The notes under the pieces: generated by a model | The model's database searches: none | What the model was told of the DNA's origin: nothing | Seen by the model: only the letters and a program-made list of their open reading frames with translations | From: Saccharum officinarum | Taxonomy: Eukaryota; Streptophyta; Magnoliopsida; Poales; Poaceae | NCBI GenBank assembly: GCA_020631735.1 | Contig: CM036188.1 | Span: 13,186,214-13,250,213, forward strand | Reading direction: 5' to 3' | Length of the DNA stretch: 64,000 nt | Made by a program: the position numbers and the translations under genes | In this document: positions 11,174 to 22,724 of the stretch, piece by piece | Position numbering within the stretch: position 1 is the stretch's first letter | Layout of the letters: each line of letters begins with the position of its first letter

Positions 11174-12267
11174 TGTCACACCCATTTTAAGGATAAAATG
11201 GAATGCATATTCTTATGTGCGTCCCGATATTAATTCACACATAAGCTGACAAATTAAAAGAGTATCATCACAATTGCTTATTACATCACGAATATTATCA
11301 TAAAGTCTTTACATAAAACCAGCGGAAAAATAAAAGATAACTCTTGTGCTCCATCACATGAATAGTCAACTGGTGGACAACAAGTCTAGTACTCGTTGCG
11401 GTAGTCCTCATCCCAATCCTGATCTTGTGCCCATCCTGGTTTGTGTTGTAGATAGCAAGAGTGAGCACATGTCGTACTCAACAAATATAACATAGGGTAT
11501 ATGAGGCCCAACAAAGGTATGACATGGTTTAACTGCGTTTAGCTTTTAGTTTGTCATTGTTGTAGCATATGAGTAGCATCAAGTTTGCAGTAAACCTACC
11601 ATAAACATATGATCAATGTAGATATGAGTAATAAATAGCAAAACACATAATACATTATTATATTCATCTATTCTATGAAGGTCCAAGGCCGCTCGTATCC
11701 GTGAGCACGGCTGTTATAACGGTTTATTAAACTCTGCACAGAGGTGTACACTTTCACTGTGAGTCATGGTTTCCAAATGCATAGGTTAATTACTCCCAAA
11801 ACACTGAAAATCATATAAAGCCATTTAAAAGTTCGTCTAACAAGTTAGGGTCATTAGATTCACTCAGCAAGCAGATATAGGAACCTCTCTTTTCACATGG
11901 CACATTCCTTCCCGGCTATACACATGGGACTAGAAGCTGTCCTATACCCGAATCGTCAAGCCATTCTTACGCCAATGAAGGTTACCACTAACAAGCTAGA
12001 AAAGTTCTTTCAAACAACTAGAGCCAGAGCCATATAGCCCCCACAGATGTACTGTATGTCCCGGATGTTCGTTCATAGATGAGTCCTTATGGAGAGAAAC
12101 TTAAAGCAACAAATTATCCCCATGCTCTAGCTCCCTTAGACAAATAATTAAAAGAAATCATATTTTTAGTGTTGTTGCATATCTCATTAATCATATTACA
12201 AGATCACAGTTTAGATTAGCACTAGCAAAGCTACCCAATGCAAATCCCCGCAGGTGACAAGGTATAT
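11174..12267 (-). repeat. Truncated 3' LTR of the gypsy element
   Basis: Aligns with 16724-17829 almost without gaps, differing about once per 20-30 bases by eye, mostly by transitions. Homology stops abruptly after GACAAGGTATA (about 12267), where pol sequence begins. The remaining LTR (corresponding to 17830-19635) is absent. Confidence 0.92.
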
Positions 12268-12299
12268 ATATCACTTTTATGACCAATCAAGTAATGTCT

Positions 12300-14984
12300 T
12301 CAGATCTTTAATGCGTGAACCACTGCGGCTAACTCCAAGTCATGAGTAGGATAATTTAATTCATGCCTTCTCAACTGCCTCGATGCATATGCCACCACTC
12401 TACCTTCTTGCATAAGAACACAACCCAGACCCAAACGAGATGCATCACAATAGATAGAGAAGCTCTTACTCAGATCTGGCAATATCAATACAGGTGCAGT
12501 GGTCAAACGCTTCTTCAGCTCCTCAAAGTTGATCTGACACTTTTTAGACCATACAAACTTAGTATTCTTCTCCAATAGAGCGGTCATTGGCTTAGCAAGC
12601 TTAGAAAACCCTTCTATGAACCTCCGGTAATATCCAGCTAATCCCAAGAAACTACGGATCTCACTCATATTAGTTGGTGGCTTCCAGTTCAACACATCCC
12701 TCACTTTGCTAGGATCTATTGAGATTCCTCCATTCGATACAACATGGCCAAGAAAAGAAACTTCCTTCAACCAAAACTCACATTTGCTTCGCTTGGCATA
12801 TAACTTGTGTTCTCTGAGCTTCTGCAAGACCAACCTCAAATGTTCAGCATGTTCTTCCTCAGTCTTGGAGAATACTAGGATATCATCAATGAATACCACT
12901 ACAAACTTGTCCAGATATTCCATGAACACTTTATTCATTAGATACATGAAGTATGCTGGAGCATTAGTCAAACCAAAGGACATTACTGTGTACTCATACA
13001 AGCCGTACCGGGTAGTGAATGCTGTCTTTGGTATGTCTGAATTCCGAATCTTTAACTGATGATAGCCAGAACGAAGATCAATCTTAGAAAAGACACAAGC
13101 ACCTCTTAATTGGTCAAACAAATCATCAATCCTAGGCAAAGGATACTTGTTTTTGATGGTAACCTCATTAAGTGATCGGTAATCAACACACATTCTTTGA
13201 GTACCATCCTTCTTATCAACAAAGATCACTGGTGCACCCCAAGGAGAAGAACTAGGGCGAATGAAACCTTTATTCAGTAACTCCTTAATTTGTTTCTTAA
13301 GTTCCTCTAGTTCATCTACCCCCATTCTATATGGGCGTTTAGCTATATGTGGAGTTCTAGGTAATAATTCAATAATAAATTCAGTGTCATGGTCAGGTGG
13401 CATACCTAGCAATTCATCAGGGAACACATCCGGAAACTCATCCACAACATGGTTCTGGTTACTAGCCTCCTCATCGAGCTGATTCACTGTAGCTGTCTGC
13501 TGTTTCTGCACTACAACCTCAACCTTGATTCTATCTCCCATTGGTGATGTCAGTTCCACTGCCTTTTTCTTACACTGGATCTTTTCCTCATATTGTATCA
13601 TCCAATCCATACCCAATATAAGATCAATTCCCGCTATCCTCAACACTATAGGGGTCACTTTAAACTCTACCCCCCTTAAGATCAGACTAGTAGGGAGGCA
13701 ACAATACGAAGCTAGTATTATCCCCCTAGGTGAATTGACTATTATTGGATTTTTCATGGCACATAAAGGTATGCTATGTGTTTTAACAAAAGTTTGAGAA
13801 ATGAAAGTATGTGAAGCCCCAGAATCAAAAAGAACAGTGGTGGGAGTGGAATGAACATCAAACGTACCGAGCATAACTTCAGGTTCTACTGATGCTGTCT
13901 CAGCGGACACATGATTCACCCTCCCTGCGTTAGGTGCAGGCTTCTGGTGGCTATTCTGCTTCTGTGAGGTCTGCTGATTCCGCTTCTTGGGACAATAGTT
14001 AGCATAATGGCCAGGTTCACTGTAGTTGTAGCATACATTGGGAGTGTCAGGCGCACTAGTCTTCATGAGGGTATTATTAGATGTCCCCTGCCACGGAGTC
14101 TGCTGACCACTCCGCTGTTGATTTAGTTGCCGCTGATGCTAGAACGGGTTGCGTTGAGGATACTGGCCACGATTCATCTGACCAAGCGGTCCCTGAAACC
14201 TCTGATGAGGGCCATGCTGTGTATTAGGACACTGACGTATGTTGCTGCCAGAACCCTATCCTTGCATTCTCCTCTTTCTGTCTTGCTCCTTGCGCATATT
14301 GTCAAGTACAATAGCGCGATTCACAAGAGTCTAAAAGTTGGGGTAGGTGTTTCCAGATAGCTGCAATCTGAGATCATAGTAAACACCTTTGAGGAACAAA
14401 CATTATTTGTTTGCATCATCCCTAACCTCATCAGGAGCATAGCGAGATAGTTGCGCAAACCTATCATGGTATTCGGCAACAGACATTGAACCCATTCTGA
14501 GATTGCGGAACTCCTCTTGCTTCAGCTCGATCACCCCATCTGGTATATGGTGTGCCTTAAAATCTCTAACAAAGTCATTCCAAGTAACAAGAGGAGCATT
14601 ATTAGGGCGGGCAGCCTGCTATGATTCCCACCAGGTTTGAGCTGCTCCCTGTAGCTGTCCTGATGCATATAGCACCTTTTCCAGATCATTGCACTGAGCG
14701 ATGTTCAGTTATTGCTCCACCGCTCGCACCCAATCATCCACCTCTAGTGGATCAGAAGCATGGGTGAACACCAGAGGGCGTCCCTTTAGAAATTCGCCAT
14801 GCTTATCTCTCACTTGGACAGGTGGCGGTCCTCCTGCAGGGGGAACAATCTGCAAATGCTGCATGAACATCTGCTTCATTTGGTTCTGGGTGTTCATGAG
14901 TTCTTCCATAGTGATAGGAGGGTTAGGAGGATTAGGAGCTCCATGGCCCCTACCACGGCCTCTGCCTCTGCCCCTGGCTGCCAT
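12300..14984 (-). pseudogene. Ty3/gypsy gag-pol, one frame with seven stops
   Basis: A single frame of 895 codons with no frameshift. The start (M-A-A-R-G-R-G-R) opens a Gly/Arg-rich gag. A zinc knuckle C-x2-Y-x4-H-x4-C follows, with the second Cys replaced by Tyr. In the stop-free stretch starting at 14066, the aspartic protease motif [12 protein letters not shown] is at residues 79-90, reverse transcriptase shows CVDYRSLN (293-300) and the catalytic FIDD (392-395), and RNase H starts with IYCDAS (538-543). In-frame stops lie at 14709-14711, 14619-14621, 14403-14405, 14331-14333, 14256-14258, 14139-14141 and 12300-12302. The first six read as Gln codons changed to TAA/TAG, the last as TGG changed to TGA. 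It would normally encode Gag and the replication enzymes, and is inactive here. Confidence 0.93.
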
Positions 14985-14999
14985 CTAGATCCAAAGCAC

Positions 15000-15673
15000 A
15001 GAAAGCGAATCTCAGTATTATACAATATGATATACATAAGAGATGAGTAAATCTGAATTTTCTGGGCAAGTCCTAATTTTTATCAGCTCAACAAAATGGA
15101 CATATCTGAAGCTAAAAATCTCCAATAAAAGTGATCTTTACATGGTTGGAAAGCTTATGAAATTCTCCACAACTTTTATTTAGACCCCAAGATCAGATTC
15201 TGTCGTTAAGTTAATGAAAAATAAGGCGCAACAGAATCTGTTCTAGATTCTAGACTGTGCCGAAACTTTAACTTGTGACAGTTATATCTCTCGAACTAGA
15301 TCAGATAAAAAGGTGATTCCAGTGGCATTTGTAAGATGCTTAAGTCTAGTTCCTCCCATAAAAATTTTATAGATTTTCCTTGAACCAATTTCGAGATATA
15401 ACAGAAACATTGCTGACTGCTCCAGACAACGGCAAACGCAGAGACAAGACACAACGAACCCCAACTATTTATTCATGACTATAAAACTTATACTTTTTAT
15501 AAAGGAAACTTGCAGACATGCCCACAAGTTTTAGCACTCATTACAAAAAGCCAAATCACAAATAAATATAAGGACAAAGCAACTATCACACCAAAGTTCA
15601 AACCACACGACAGACTCGAAGACTCAACTGACGTTACTAAGAACGTTCTTATTGCATAAAGGACTCTTATTTT
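15000..15673 (-). other. Gag leader / spacer of the gypsy element
   Basis: AT-rich DNA between the extra frame and gag. Nothing coding is recognised. It probably acts as intergenic leader or intron for the gag-pol transcript. Confidence 0.5.
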
Positions 15674-16534
15674 CTAAGGACGGGGCTCATGCTCTAATGT
15701 CTCATAAATCTTGGACATGCCATGGTTTGATCTGAGTTCATCAATTGTTGCCTGGCACCTCTTGATGGTCTTCCCCTGTGCCTTCACCATCTCCTCTAAC
15801 TGCAGCTTCCTCTTCATCATATCATAGACAAGGTTCACCATCACCCGAGGAAGTGGTTCCAACTGCACTGGATCCATCATGGCCCATCCAAGGTCAGGGT
15901 GTGCACATGGGAAGTAACGGTGAACATCATGCTTTATGCTATCAAAGCGAAGGTAGCGGAGGCCCATACATGCTTCAAAGGCGACATCTTCAATGCTAGC
16001 CTCCATGGTAGCTCAACGACCCACGTGAGAGTACATCATGTCCAGCTGGTATGCCCCCTTTTCCTCATCCTTAGAAAAAATACTTGCTCTTGCCTTCCAG
16101 TAGGTGTCCTCCAGTGGGTGCGTATACTCCCAGTAGACATACTCCACAGCTGGGTGCCAATCAGCGAAGTAGGCAGCGAACATTCCCACCAATCGATGGT
16201 GAGAGACAGCGTCTCCTCCAGCCTTGTGGTAGATCTTCACAGTCCACCCCATTGGAGGAGGTGGCACATCCTCAGCAGCTTCATCATGTGGTGGAGACGG
16301 GGGTTGCCCTCCTCCATTAGCCTCCTCCTCTTCATCATCTTCAATCTCAATGATCTCAGGATCTTCTTCAGGCTCGGGTTCTTTCTGGGGAGGTGCTGGC
16401 GCTTGAATTGGTGCTTTAGGGGCCTGCTCCTGTTCCTAGGGTGCTTCCTCTTGTGGCTCTTCAGGTGCAAGCAAGGCACGAGGTGTGTAGTGTCCTCCAG
16501 TGGTGATGCGGGCAGTCTTGCGGCCACGAACCAT
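15674..16534 (-). pseudogene. Extra open reading frame between LTR and gag of the gypsy element
   Basis: About 287 codons in gag sense, starting M-V-R-G-R-K-T-A-R just downstream of the primer site and ending H-E-P-R-P before the gag leader. The N-terminal third is Pro/Glu-rich with a run of acidic residues. The middle contains PPPPMGWTVKIYH and a Trp/Tyr-rich AAYFADWHPAVEYVYWEYT. The C-terminal part (KRKLQLEEMVKAQGKTIK) looks coiled-coil. Two in-frame stops are TAG at 16436-16438 and TGA at 16013-16015, both explainable by C-to-T changes (CAG, CGA). I do not recognise a domain. Absence of frameshifts over 861 nt and its own start argue it was once a translated accessory protein. Confidence 0.7.
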
Positions 16535-16707
16535 CTATAGAGTTTTAGATGTAGTTAGAATAGAGGTAAAATTTCATAATAGAATGAGACATAAGAAGCA
16601 TAAAAATTTATCAAATATCAAGAGCAAGATAATAAGTATAAAAATAGTGAAAAAGAAGATACTAAATCGACCATTTCTAGCTAGGCTTGCGTCCTACAGT
16701 CAACAAA

Positions 16708-16720
16708 GGCTCTAATACCA
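16708..16720 (-). other. Primer binding site, initiator Met tRNA type
   Basis: Reads TGGTATTAGAGCC on the minus strand, three bases after the LTR end. It matches the TGGTATCAGAGCC complement of plant initiator tRNA-Met with one C-to-T difference. It fixes element polarity as minus. Confidence 0.88.
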
Positions 16721-16723
16721 ATT

Positions 16724-19635
16724 TGTCACACCCATTTTAAGGATAAAATGAAATGCATATTCTTATGTGTGCCCAGAGATCAATTCACACATAAGCTGAC
16801 AAATTAAAAGAGAGTATCATCACAATTGCTTATTACATCATGAATATTATCATAAAGTCTTTACATAAAATCAGCGGAAAAATAAAAGATAACTCTCGTG
16901 GTAGCTCCATCACAGGAATAGTCAACTAGTGGACAACAAGTCTAGTACTCGTTGCGGTAGTCCTCATCCCAATCCTGATCTTGTGCCCATCCTGGTTTGT
17001 GTTGTAGATAGCAAGAGTGAGCACATGTCGTACTCAACAAATATAACATAGGGTATATGAGGCCCAACAAAGGTATGACACGGTTTAACTGCGTTTAGCT
17101 TTTAGTTTGTCATTGTTGTAGCATATGAGTAGCATCAAGTTTGCAGTAAACCCACCATAAACATATGATCAATGTAGATATGAGTAATAAATAGCAAAAC
17201 ACATAATACATTATTATATTCATCTATTCCATGAAGGTCCAAGGCCGCTCGTGTCCATAAGCACGGCTGTTATAGCAGTTTATTAAACTCTGCATAGAGG
17301 TGTACACTTTCACTGTGAGTCATGGTTTCCAAATGCATGGGTTAATTACTCCCAAAACACCGAAAAATCATATAAAGTCATTTGAAAGTTCGTCTAACAA
17401 GTTACGGCCATTAGATTCACTCGGCAAGCAGATATAGGAACCCCTCTTTTCACATGGCACATTCCTTCCCGGTAATACACATGGGACAAGAAGTTGTCCT
17501 ATACCCGAATCGTCAAGCCATTCTTACGCCAATGAAGGTTACCACTAACAAGCTAGAAAAGTTCTTTCAAACGACTAGAGCCAGAGCCATATAGCCCCCA
17601 CAGATGTACTGTATGTCCCGGATGTTCGTTCATAGATGAGTCCTTATGAAGAGAAACTTAGAGCAACAAATTATCCCCATGCTCTAGCTCCCTTAGACAA
17701 ATAATTAAAAGAAATCATATTTTTAGTGTTGTTGCATATCTCATTAATCATATTACAAGATCACAGTTTATATTAGCACTAGCAAAGCTACCCAATCCAA
17801 ATCCCCGCAGGTGACAAGGTATAGATCAAAAACTAGGAAATCCTTAATGGCAATCAAGGGAGACACATGCGATATGAATTTATGTGATTAAAGTGAATAG
17901 GACAACAAGGAGATCCCATGTTATACTTGCCTTGATCAAAGTAGTTCTGCTGGTCTGGTTCTTCAAAGTACTGCTCTTGATCACCGAAGAACTGCTTACC
18001 GACTAGACTCGACAATAAACCCAACACATGCATCCACAGGCAATCATGCACAGAGCAAACAAGATTATAATTAGAACAGTACACTAACAATAATAAAATA
18101 AGATAAAAAGTCTTTAAAACGAATCTACAACTCGCTAGGATCACATAGACGCGAAGATCACGAAAAACGGAGCTAAAACGACAAAGTTATGAATTTACTA
18201 AGATTTCCTATAGATAAATAATTACTATAATTCGAACTCAAAATTAAAAAGGTTACAAACCTACTGTACAGTACTACTAACATGTAGAGCTCGCAAATAC
18301 GAACCTAACGCAATTTGAATGGGTCAAATCGGAGTTAAAACGGAGATTTTACAACTAAAACAAGATTAGTGGCAAAACTGTAAATATCAGAAAACGTATT
18401 CTTGAATTACCGAGACCAAATACGCTTTCAAAAGAATAAAACGGATTTGGGTTTTTACGTTTTGGACCGCGGGTTCAATATATAAAAATTACAGGGGCTC
18501 TTTCAAAAGATTACAGCCGAAGGGGTATCGATCGTTATCAGCCGTAGGATCTAAAATCAAAGGCGCAGATTAGAAGTGAAGGAGTGGGCGGCGCTGTTGG
18601 CCGGAGAAGACGGCTAGTGCGGCGGCGCCATGATCGGAACATCGCCGGAGTTGGCTTCTCAGCAATTCCGACCACCAAACGACACACGACCGGTACCAAC
18701 GGGGAGAGGAGCTCGGCGCGAGGCCACTCACGAGGAAAAAGGAGGCAAGGTCGAGTCGACGTCGGCGTGCGATGCGGAGGAGCGGACGGCGGTCTACCTG
18801 TGCACACCGACAACACCAACTGAGCAAAATGTCACGACATTAAGAAGAAAAAGGGGGTCTGAGGCTTCGCAGGAATTACGTGAAGCTCGTCAAAGGCTTA
18901 CGGTGATGAATGAAGGCGGCGAACGGCGGGCGCTCGAGCACCGGATGCGAGTTAGGGTTCCGGGTGCTCCAGGGCGAACTGGGGGGCTGCGAGATGGGAA
19001 TTGAGGGCGGCGGGTGCGGCTCCTTGGCTTAAGTAGCACCCGGGGTCGCTCCGAGTAAGGAAAGGAAAGATTGAGGGGGCAGATACGGTGACGGCAAGGA
19101 AGGAAAGCGACGATGGCGTCAACTTGAGGAGGAAGGCGGCTCTGACATGCGGGCCCGCGGTGTTAGCCAAAGAGACCGAGAGAAGAAGGGAACGCGGGCG
19201 CCCGCGCGCGAGCTGGGCCTGCGACGTGCTGATGCGGACGCGCGCGTGTGATGCTGGGCCTGCGACCACGGCCCAAGACGGCCATAGAGCGGCGGTCCAG
19301 TGCGGGAGAGGGAGGCGGAGCTGGGTCGGGCCGGCACGAGCGGCTGCTGGGCTACTCAGGCCGAAAGCAGAGGAGGGAGGAGTTATGCCCTTTTTCTTTT
19401 CTTTTTTTTCAAAGCAAATTTTAAATTGGATTTTGAATCCTCTTTTGAATTTGAATCAACCACTCAATACAAAAATCCAATGCAACAGCATGAATGCACA
19501 TTCATGTAACTATACCTTATAGTTGCTTTTAATTTAGCAAAAAATATTACTTCTATGATTCAAATGCTCACAAAAATACATATTTAAATCAATTTTTTTT
19601 GTATTTTGTAAAGAATCAAATTTTAGGGTGTTACA
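16724..19635 (-). repeat. Complete 5' LTR of the gypsy element (2912 bp)
   Basis: Begins TGTCACACCC and ends GGGTGTTACA on the plus strand, so in element sense TGTAACACCC...GGGTGTGACA. It contains a GC-rich block (18540-19390), an AT-rich stretch with words such as GAGCTCGCAAATACGAACC shared with the solo LTR 58848-61351, and a short acidic reading frame near 17914-18000. Confidence 0.92.
17914..18000 (-). other. Short acidic reading frame inside the LTR
   Basis: In element sense a TCTAG acceptor-like site precedes a frame with FGDQEQYFEEPDQQNYFDQG and KYNMG. The solo LTR at 58848 has the equivalent QFxxDQExYFE...FDQDKYNMG at 60023-60114. Conservation is visible at protein level despite nucleotide differences. 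Function unknown. Confidence 0.5.
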
Positions 19636-19640
19636 CACAG

Positions 19641-20109
19641 CTCGCTTGCTGTCCGATCCTTGTCCTGAACAAGCGAGCGTTGCTGGAAAAGGAAATGCAC
19701 AGGCTGGCAGGGCAACGATGGAAACGGGCATGCCGTACTCTAAAACCACGGTCTTACACAAGGGTCATCGACTGTGAGTGGAGGTTTGACGATAGGCATA
19801 GCGGGGCTGGGCATAGCGGGCCCGAGCAGCGTCGGCTGGCCGTGGGAGGGCGTCGGGGCATGCGAGCTCGTCGCATCGGACCAGGCAGGGAGTAAGGTGT
19901 GACGGGGTGGCATGGCCGGGGGAGGGGTCCGGCGAGGTCGGCCTCCTCTGAGGCCTTGACAGGCTCAGGGCGCGGTGAGGCGGCGGGGCTCTTGGCGTGC
20001 GCAGCAATAGTCAGGAGCATTGGCGAGGTATCCAGAAAAGAAAGAAACGAATTGGTACGGGGTGTGTAACTAGTGATATGGTGGGGTAATTTTTGCCAAC
20101 TCTACATCT
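19641..20109. other. Unassigned GC-rich DNA
   Basis: No gene is recognised. The sequence is GC-rich between 19790 and 20000, and reading frames on both strands have no family resemblance that I can see. Confidence 0.45.
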
Positions 20110-20262
20110 AAAGGCTCCTTTGGTTCACAGGTGAACCAAAGGAATTTTGTAGGATTGGGTTGCCTTATGAAATTTGCCTTCCCTGCTGTTTGGTTCATAG
20201 GAAAATCAAGGGAATTGTTCCATAGGATTAGAATCATACACCTCCATTCCATAGGAATAAAA
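20110..20262 (+). mobile_element. MITE fragment of the GGCTCCTTTGGTTCA type
   Basis: AAAGGCTCCTTTGGTTCACA is followed by CCAAAGGAATTTTGTAGG and, later, TTTGGTTCATAGGAAAATCA and ATTCCATAGGAAT. This is a common grass MITE style. The right terminus is not visible. Confidence 0.55.
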
Positions 20263-21147
20263 ACATGAGCTCAGACTTCATGAAAACTTTCCTGGCGTGA
20301 AATGAAACGACTCACGCGCTCGTGCCTCTGTTTGCACAATTTTGCTGCAGAAGCTTCCCCGTGCTGTCGCCGCCTCCCACTGCCCAGTCCCGCCTGTTGT
20401 GCTCCGCTGCGGAAGAAGAAGGCAGCAGCTCGCAGCGCGACCCAGCCAGCAGCCCGCACCGCCTGCTCACCCAAAGCAGTCGAGCCCCGGCCACATCCGG
20501 CCGCGGCCGCCCTGCCCCCGCCCGCCGTCGAATCCGCGGCCACAGCGTGTAGATCTACCCAAAGCCAGCTAGATCCGGTCGCTACCGCTCAGCCACATCC
20601 GGCCGCGGCCGCCCTGCCCCGCTCGCCGTCGAATCCGCGGCCACAGCGTGTAGATCTACCCAAAGCCAGCTAGATCCGGTCGCTACCGCCTGGCCACAGG
20701 CGGCCGCTGTCCGCCAATGAAGAGCCCACGCTAGTGTGAAGAGGGGCGGTGGAGAAGGAGAAAGGGGTAGGGAGGGGAGGCTGCAACCGGAGGGCAGTGA
20801 CAGCGGTCGGAGGGGAGGAAGGGAGGGGTGAGACCTGAGCGGTGGGTCGCCCAAAGCGGCGCGGCCCACGGCGGACTGGTTCGGGAGGCGGAGGAGGAAC
20901 GGGAGGGAAAGGCGGAAGGGGAGGGCCGGGGCGGCAGCGTCAGTGGTGGTACGGGTGCCGGGGTGGGCGTCTGCGGACTGCGGGGACGTGTGGTGCAGAG
21001 CAGAGCAGAGCTTTCCTTTATTTCCCCGTGGTGCTGCCAAAGAGGTTCTTAAAGTATCATAGCACCTCTCGAGGACCTCAGTAAAATCTATGGATCTGAG
21101 AAGTAGATCCATGTCTCTTTTTTATCTAGAGCAGGTGGAACTAGATG
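20263..21147. other. GC-rich segment, no recognised gene
   Basis: Dense in CCG/CGG and in GGGAGGG tracts (20740-20960). Open frames on both strands are by-products of composition. It could be a CpG-rich first exon/promoter of a lost gene or the interior of a transposon; I cannot decide. Confidence 0.4.
20491..20694. repeat. Two-copy tandem repeat, period 102 bp
   Basis: CCACATCCGGCCGCGGCC... starting at 20491 recurs at 20593. Both copies contain AATCCGCGGCCACAGCGTGT and AGCCAGCTAGATCCGGTCGC and differ at only a few positions, indicating a recent duplication. Confidence 0.9.
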
Positions 21148-21295
21148 TACTTCCTCCATTCAAAATTATAAGTCGTTTTGATTTTTTTAGTTTATTCATT
21201 TTGCTATGTATCTAGACATTATTTATCTAGATACGTAACAAAATAAATGTACCAACAAAAATCAAAGGGACTTATAATTTGGAATGAAGCGAGTA
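21148..21295. mobile_element. Stowaway-type MITE, 148 bp
   Basis: TACTTCCTCCATTCAAAATT at the left and, inverted, TACTCGCTTCATTCCAAATT at the right, with TA edges. The interior pairs ATAAGTCGTTTTGATTTTT with AAAAATCAAAGGGACTTAT, so the whole element folds into a hairpin. Confidence 0.8.
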
Positions 21296-21559
21296 TTTGG
21301 CTTGAAAAATTGGGTGTGGCGTTTTTTTAACTGGAGCTGTTGTAGCTCCTCTCAAATAGAGCCTTAGTGTTCCAATTTCTCTTTCACTCGAAGATCTTGC
21401 TACGTTTTGCTTAAGTTTTATTTATGGACCTGTTGTTATGTTCACCTTTTCCCACTACCTACGACGCTTTCAACAGCCGAGGCTACAAAGGTCATGTTTT
21501 GATTGGACCATGAAAAATTGCCTACCCAGACAACTAGGGGTGAAAATGGTTGAGACAAA

Positions 21560-21688
21560 GGCCCTGTTCATCTGGCTTATAATCCGTCTTATTCAGCTTA
21601 TTTTTTCAGCCGGAACAGTATTTTTCTCTCACAAAAAATCAGCCAACAGTGTTTTTCAGCCGGCTTATAATTCCAGCCGAACGGGGCC
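21560..21688 (-). mobile_element. MITE of the GGCCCGTTCGGCTGG family, copy 2 (inverted)
   Basis: Near-identical reverse complement of 2183-2310: GGCCCTGTTCATCTGG at the left, CCAGCCGAACGGGGCC at the right, and GAACAGTATTTTTCTCTCAC within. High similarity suggests recent activity of the family. Confidence 0.8.
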
Positions 21689-22291
21689 AAATTCTTCCAT
21701 TTCATCCCACCCTGACTGCTATTTTCTACGTTGAACCCGCTTGAAGTTTTATTTACGCTTTATGGTCATCTTGACCGTTTTCACTTGTTCGTTTTTGGGA
21801 AAATGTTTTCCCACAGTTTTCGCGTTTCTCGTTTTTCACCGAGACATCCCATTTTTATCCACACTATATAACCCTTTTTAGCAAGTCCAATAATGCAGCA
21901 CAACGAGATACTACACCATACTGCACTAGCCCAGTCCATAGCCGACTGATGATTGGGCCACAGTGTCTAGGTGCTACAAATAATGCTGGCCCAGTCCTCA
22001 CCTCCTTACCTCTTCATTCACTCACAACTCACAAGGGCGTAGTACAAATATTGCGTCACCTTCAGGGCGGCACCACCCTACCCTGTCACTGCCAGTGCTC
22101 GGTGGCAATGGCAACAGGGACAGGAGAAAAGCAAGGCCCACAGGCTGCGCTGCCCTGCCCAGTCCTGCGCCCCTGCCTGTATGAGAGAACGAGATACCCA
22201 AAGGGGCAGGGCACGGCGGACCACACAAGGCCCACCCACACATGCCCAGCAAAGAGTGACGCGGCACACAGTGGGGAGTGTCGGGCTAACG
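21689..22291. other. Unassigned intergenic DNA
   Basis: No gene is recognised. The 22040-22270 part is moderately GC-rich and without domain-like frames. Confidence 0.45.
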
Positions 22292-22516
22292 TCCTAAATA
22301 TTTATCGTTTACGCTTAAAAAAACAACTTTGATTAAATATATATTAAAATATATTAATATTTATGATATATAATTAGTATATTAGAAAGATATTTGAATC
22401 TAGTTTTTTTAATATATTTATTTGAAGATACAAATGTTACACGTATTTTATGCAAATCAAGTCAAACTCACGGCATGAACATCAATAACAATAAATAAAT
22501 AGAGACGGAGGGAGTA
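22292..22516. mobile_element. Stowaway-type MITE, left end lost
   Basis: The interior matches the 8865-9103 element over most of its length (TTTGATTAAATATATATTAA, GATATTTGAATCTAG, AAATGTTACACGTATTTTAT). The right end GACGGAGGGAGTA is intact. The left TACTCCCTCCG terminus is missing. Confidence 0.75.
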
Positions 22517-22557
22517 GCTCTGTTCTCATCCCCTCTCTTCTCCCTCTCCCTCTTTAG

Positions 22558-22716
22558 CAGCGACGAAGCCAGGGCTGGCTTCTCTTCTTCTTCCTCCAGC
22601 CCCTCCTTGCCTTTTTCTTCCTCCTCATGGCGGTAGCCCGGGCTAAGTCCAGGCTCCATGTAAATCATGGCCGTAGGGGGCTGGAGCACGGGTAGCCCCC
22701 GCTGGCTTCGTCGCTG
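22558..22716. mobile_element. hAT-type MITE, 159 bp
   Basis: Terminal repeats CAGCGACGAAGCCAG / CTGGCTTCGTCGCTG are perfect inverses starting with CAG. The 8-bp duplication CTCTTTAG flanks both sides (22550-22557, 22717-22724). Both features define the hAT superfamily. Non-coding. Confidence 0.88.
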
Positions 22717-22724
22717 CTCTTTAG

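Larger units (their letters stand above)
11174..19635 (-). mobile_element. Ty3/gypsy LTR retrotransposon, 3' end deleted
   Basis: An 8462-bp unit is flanked by the perfect 5-bp duplication CACAG (11169-11173, 19636-19640). It begins TGTCACACCC and ends GGGTGTTACA. Transcription sense is minus. In that sense the order is full LTR (19635-16724), Met-type primer site, an extra reading frame, gag, protease, reverse transcriptase, the first part of RNase H, then a jump into the last 1.1 kb of the 3' LTR. Integrase, polypurine tract and about 1.8 kb of 3' LTR are missing. Length and LTR style suggest a Tekay/Del-like chromovirus, but the diagnostic integrase end is deleted. Confidence 0.93.

Noticed and set aside
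12363..13797. Plus-strand frames over the gypsy pol region
   Set aside because: Antisense shadows of an unambiguous reverse transcriptase frame on the minus strand.
17854..18144. 96-codon membrane-like protein in the gypsy LTR
   Set aside because: The hydrophobic N-terminal half is AT-rich LTR DNA without a counterpart in the related solo LTR; only the acidic second half is conserved and is reported separately.
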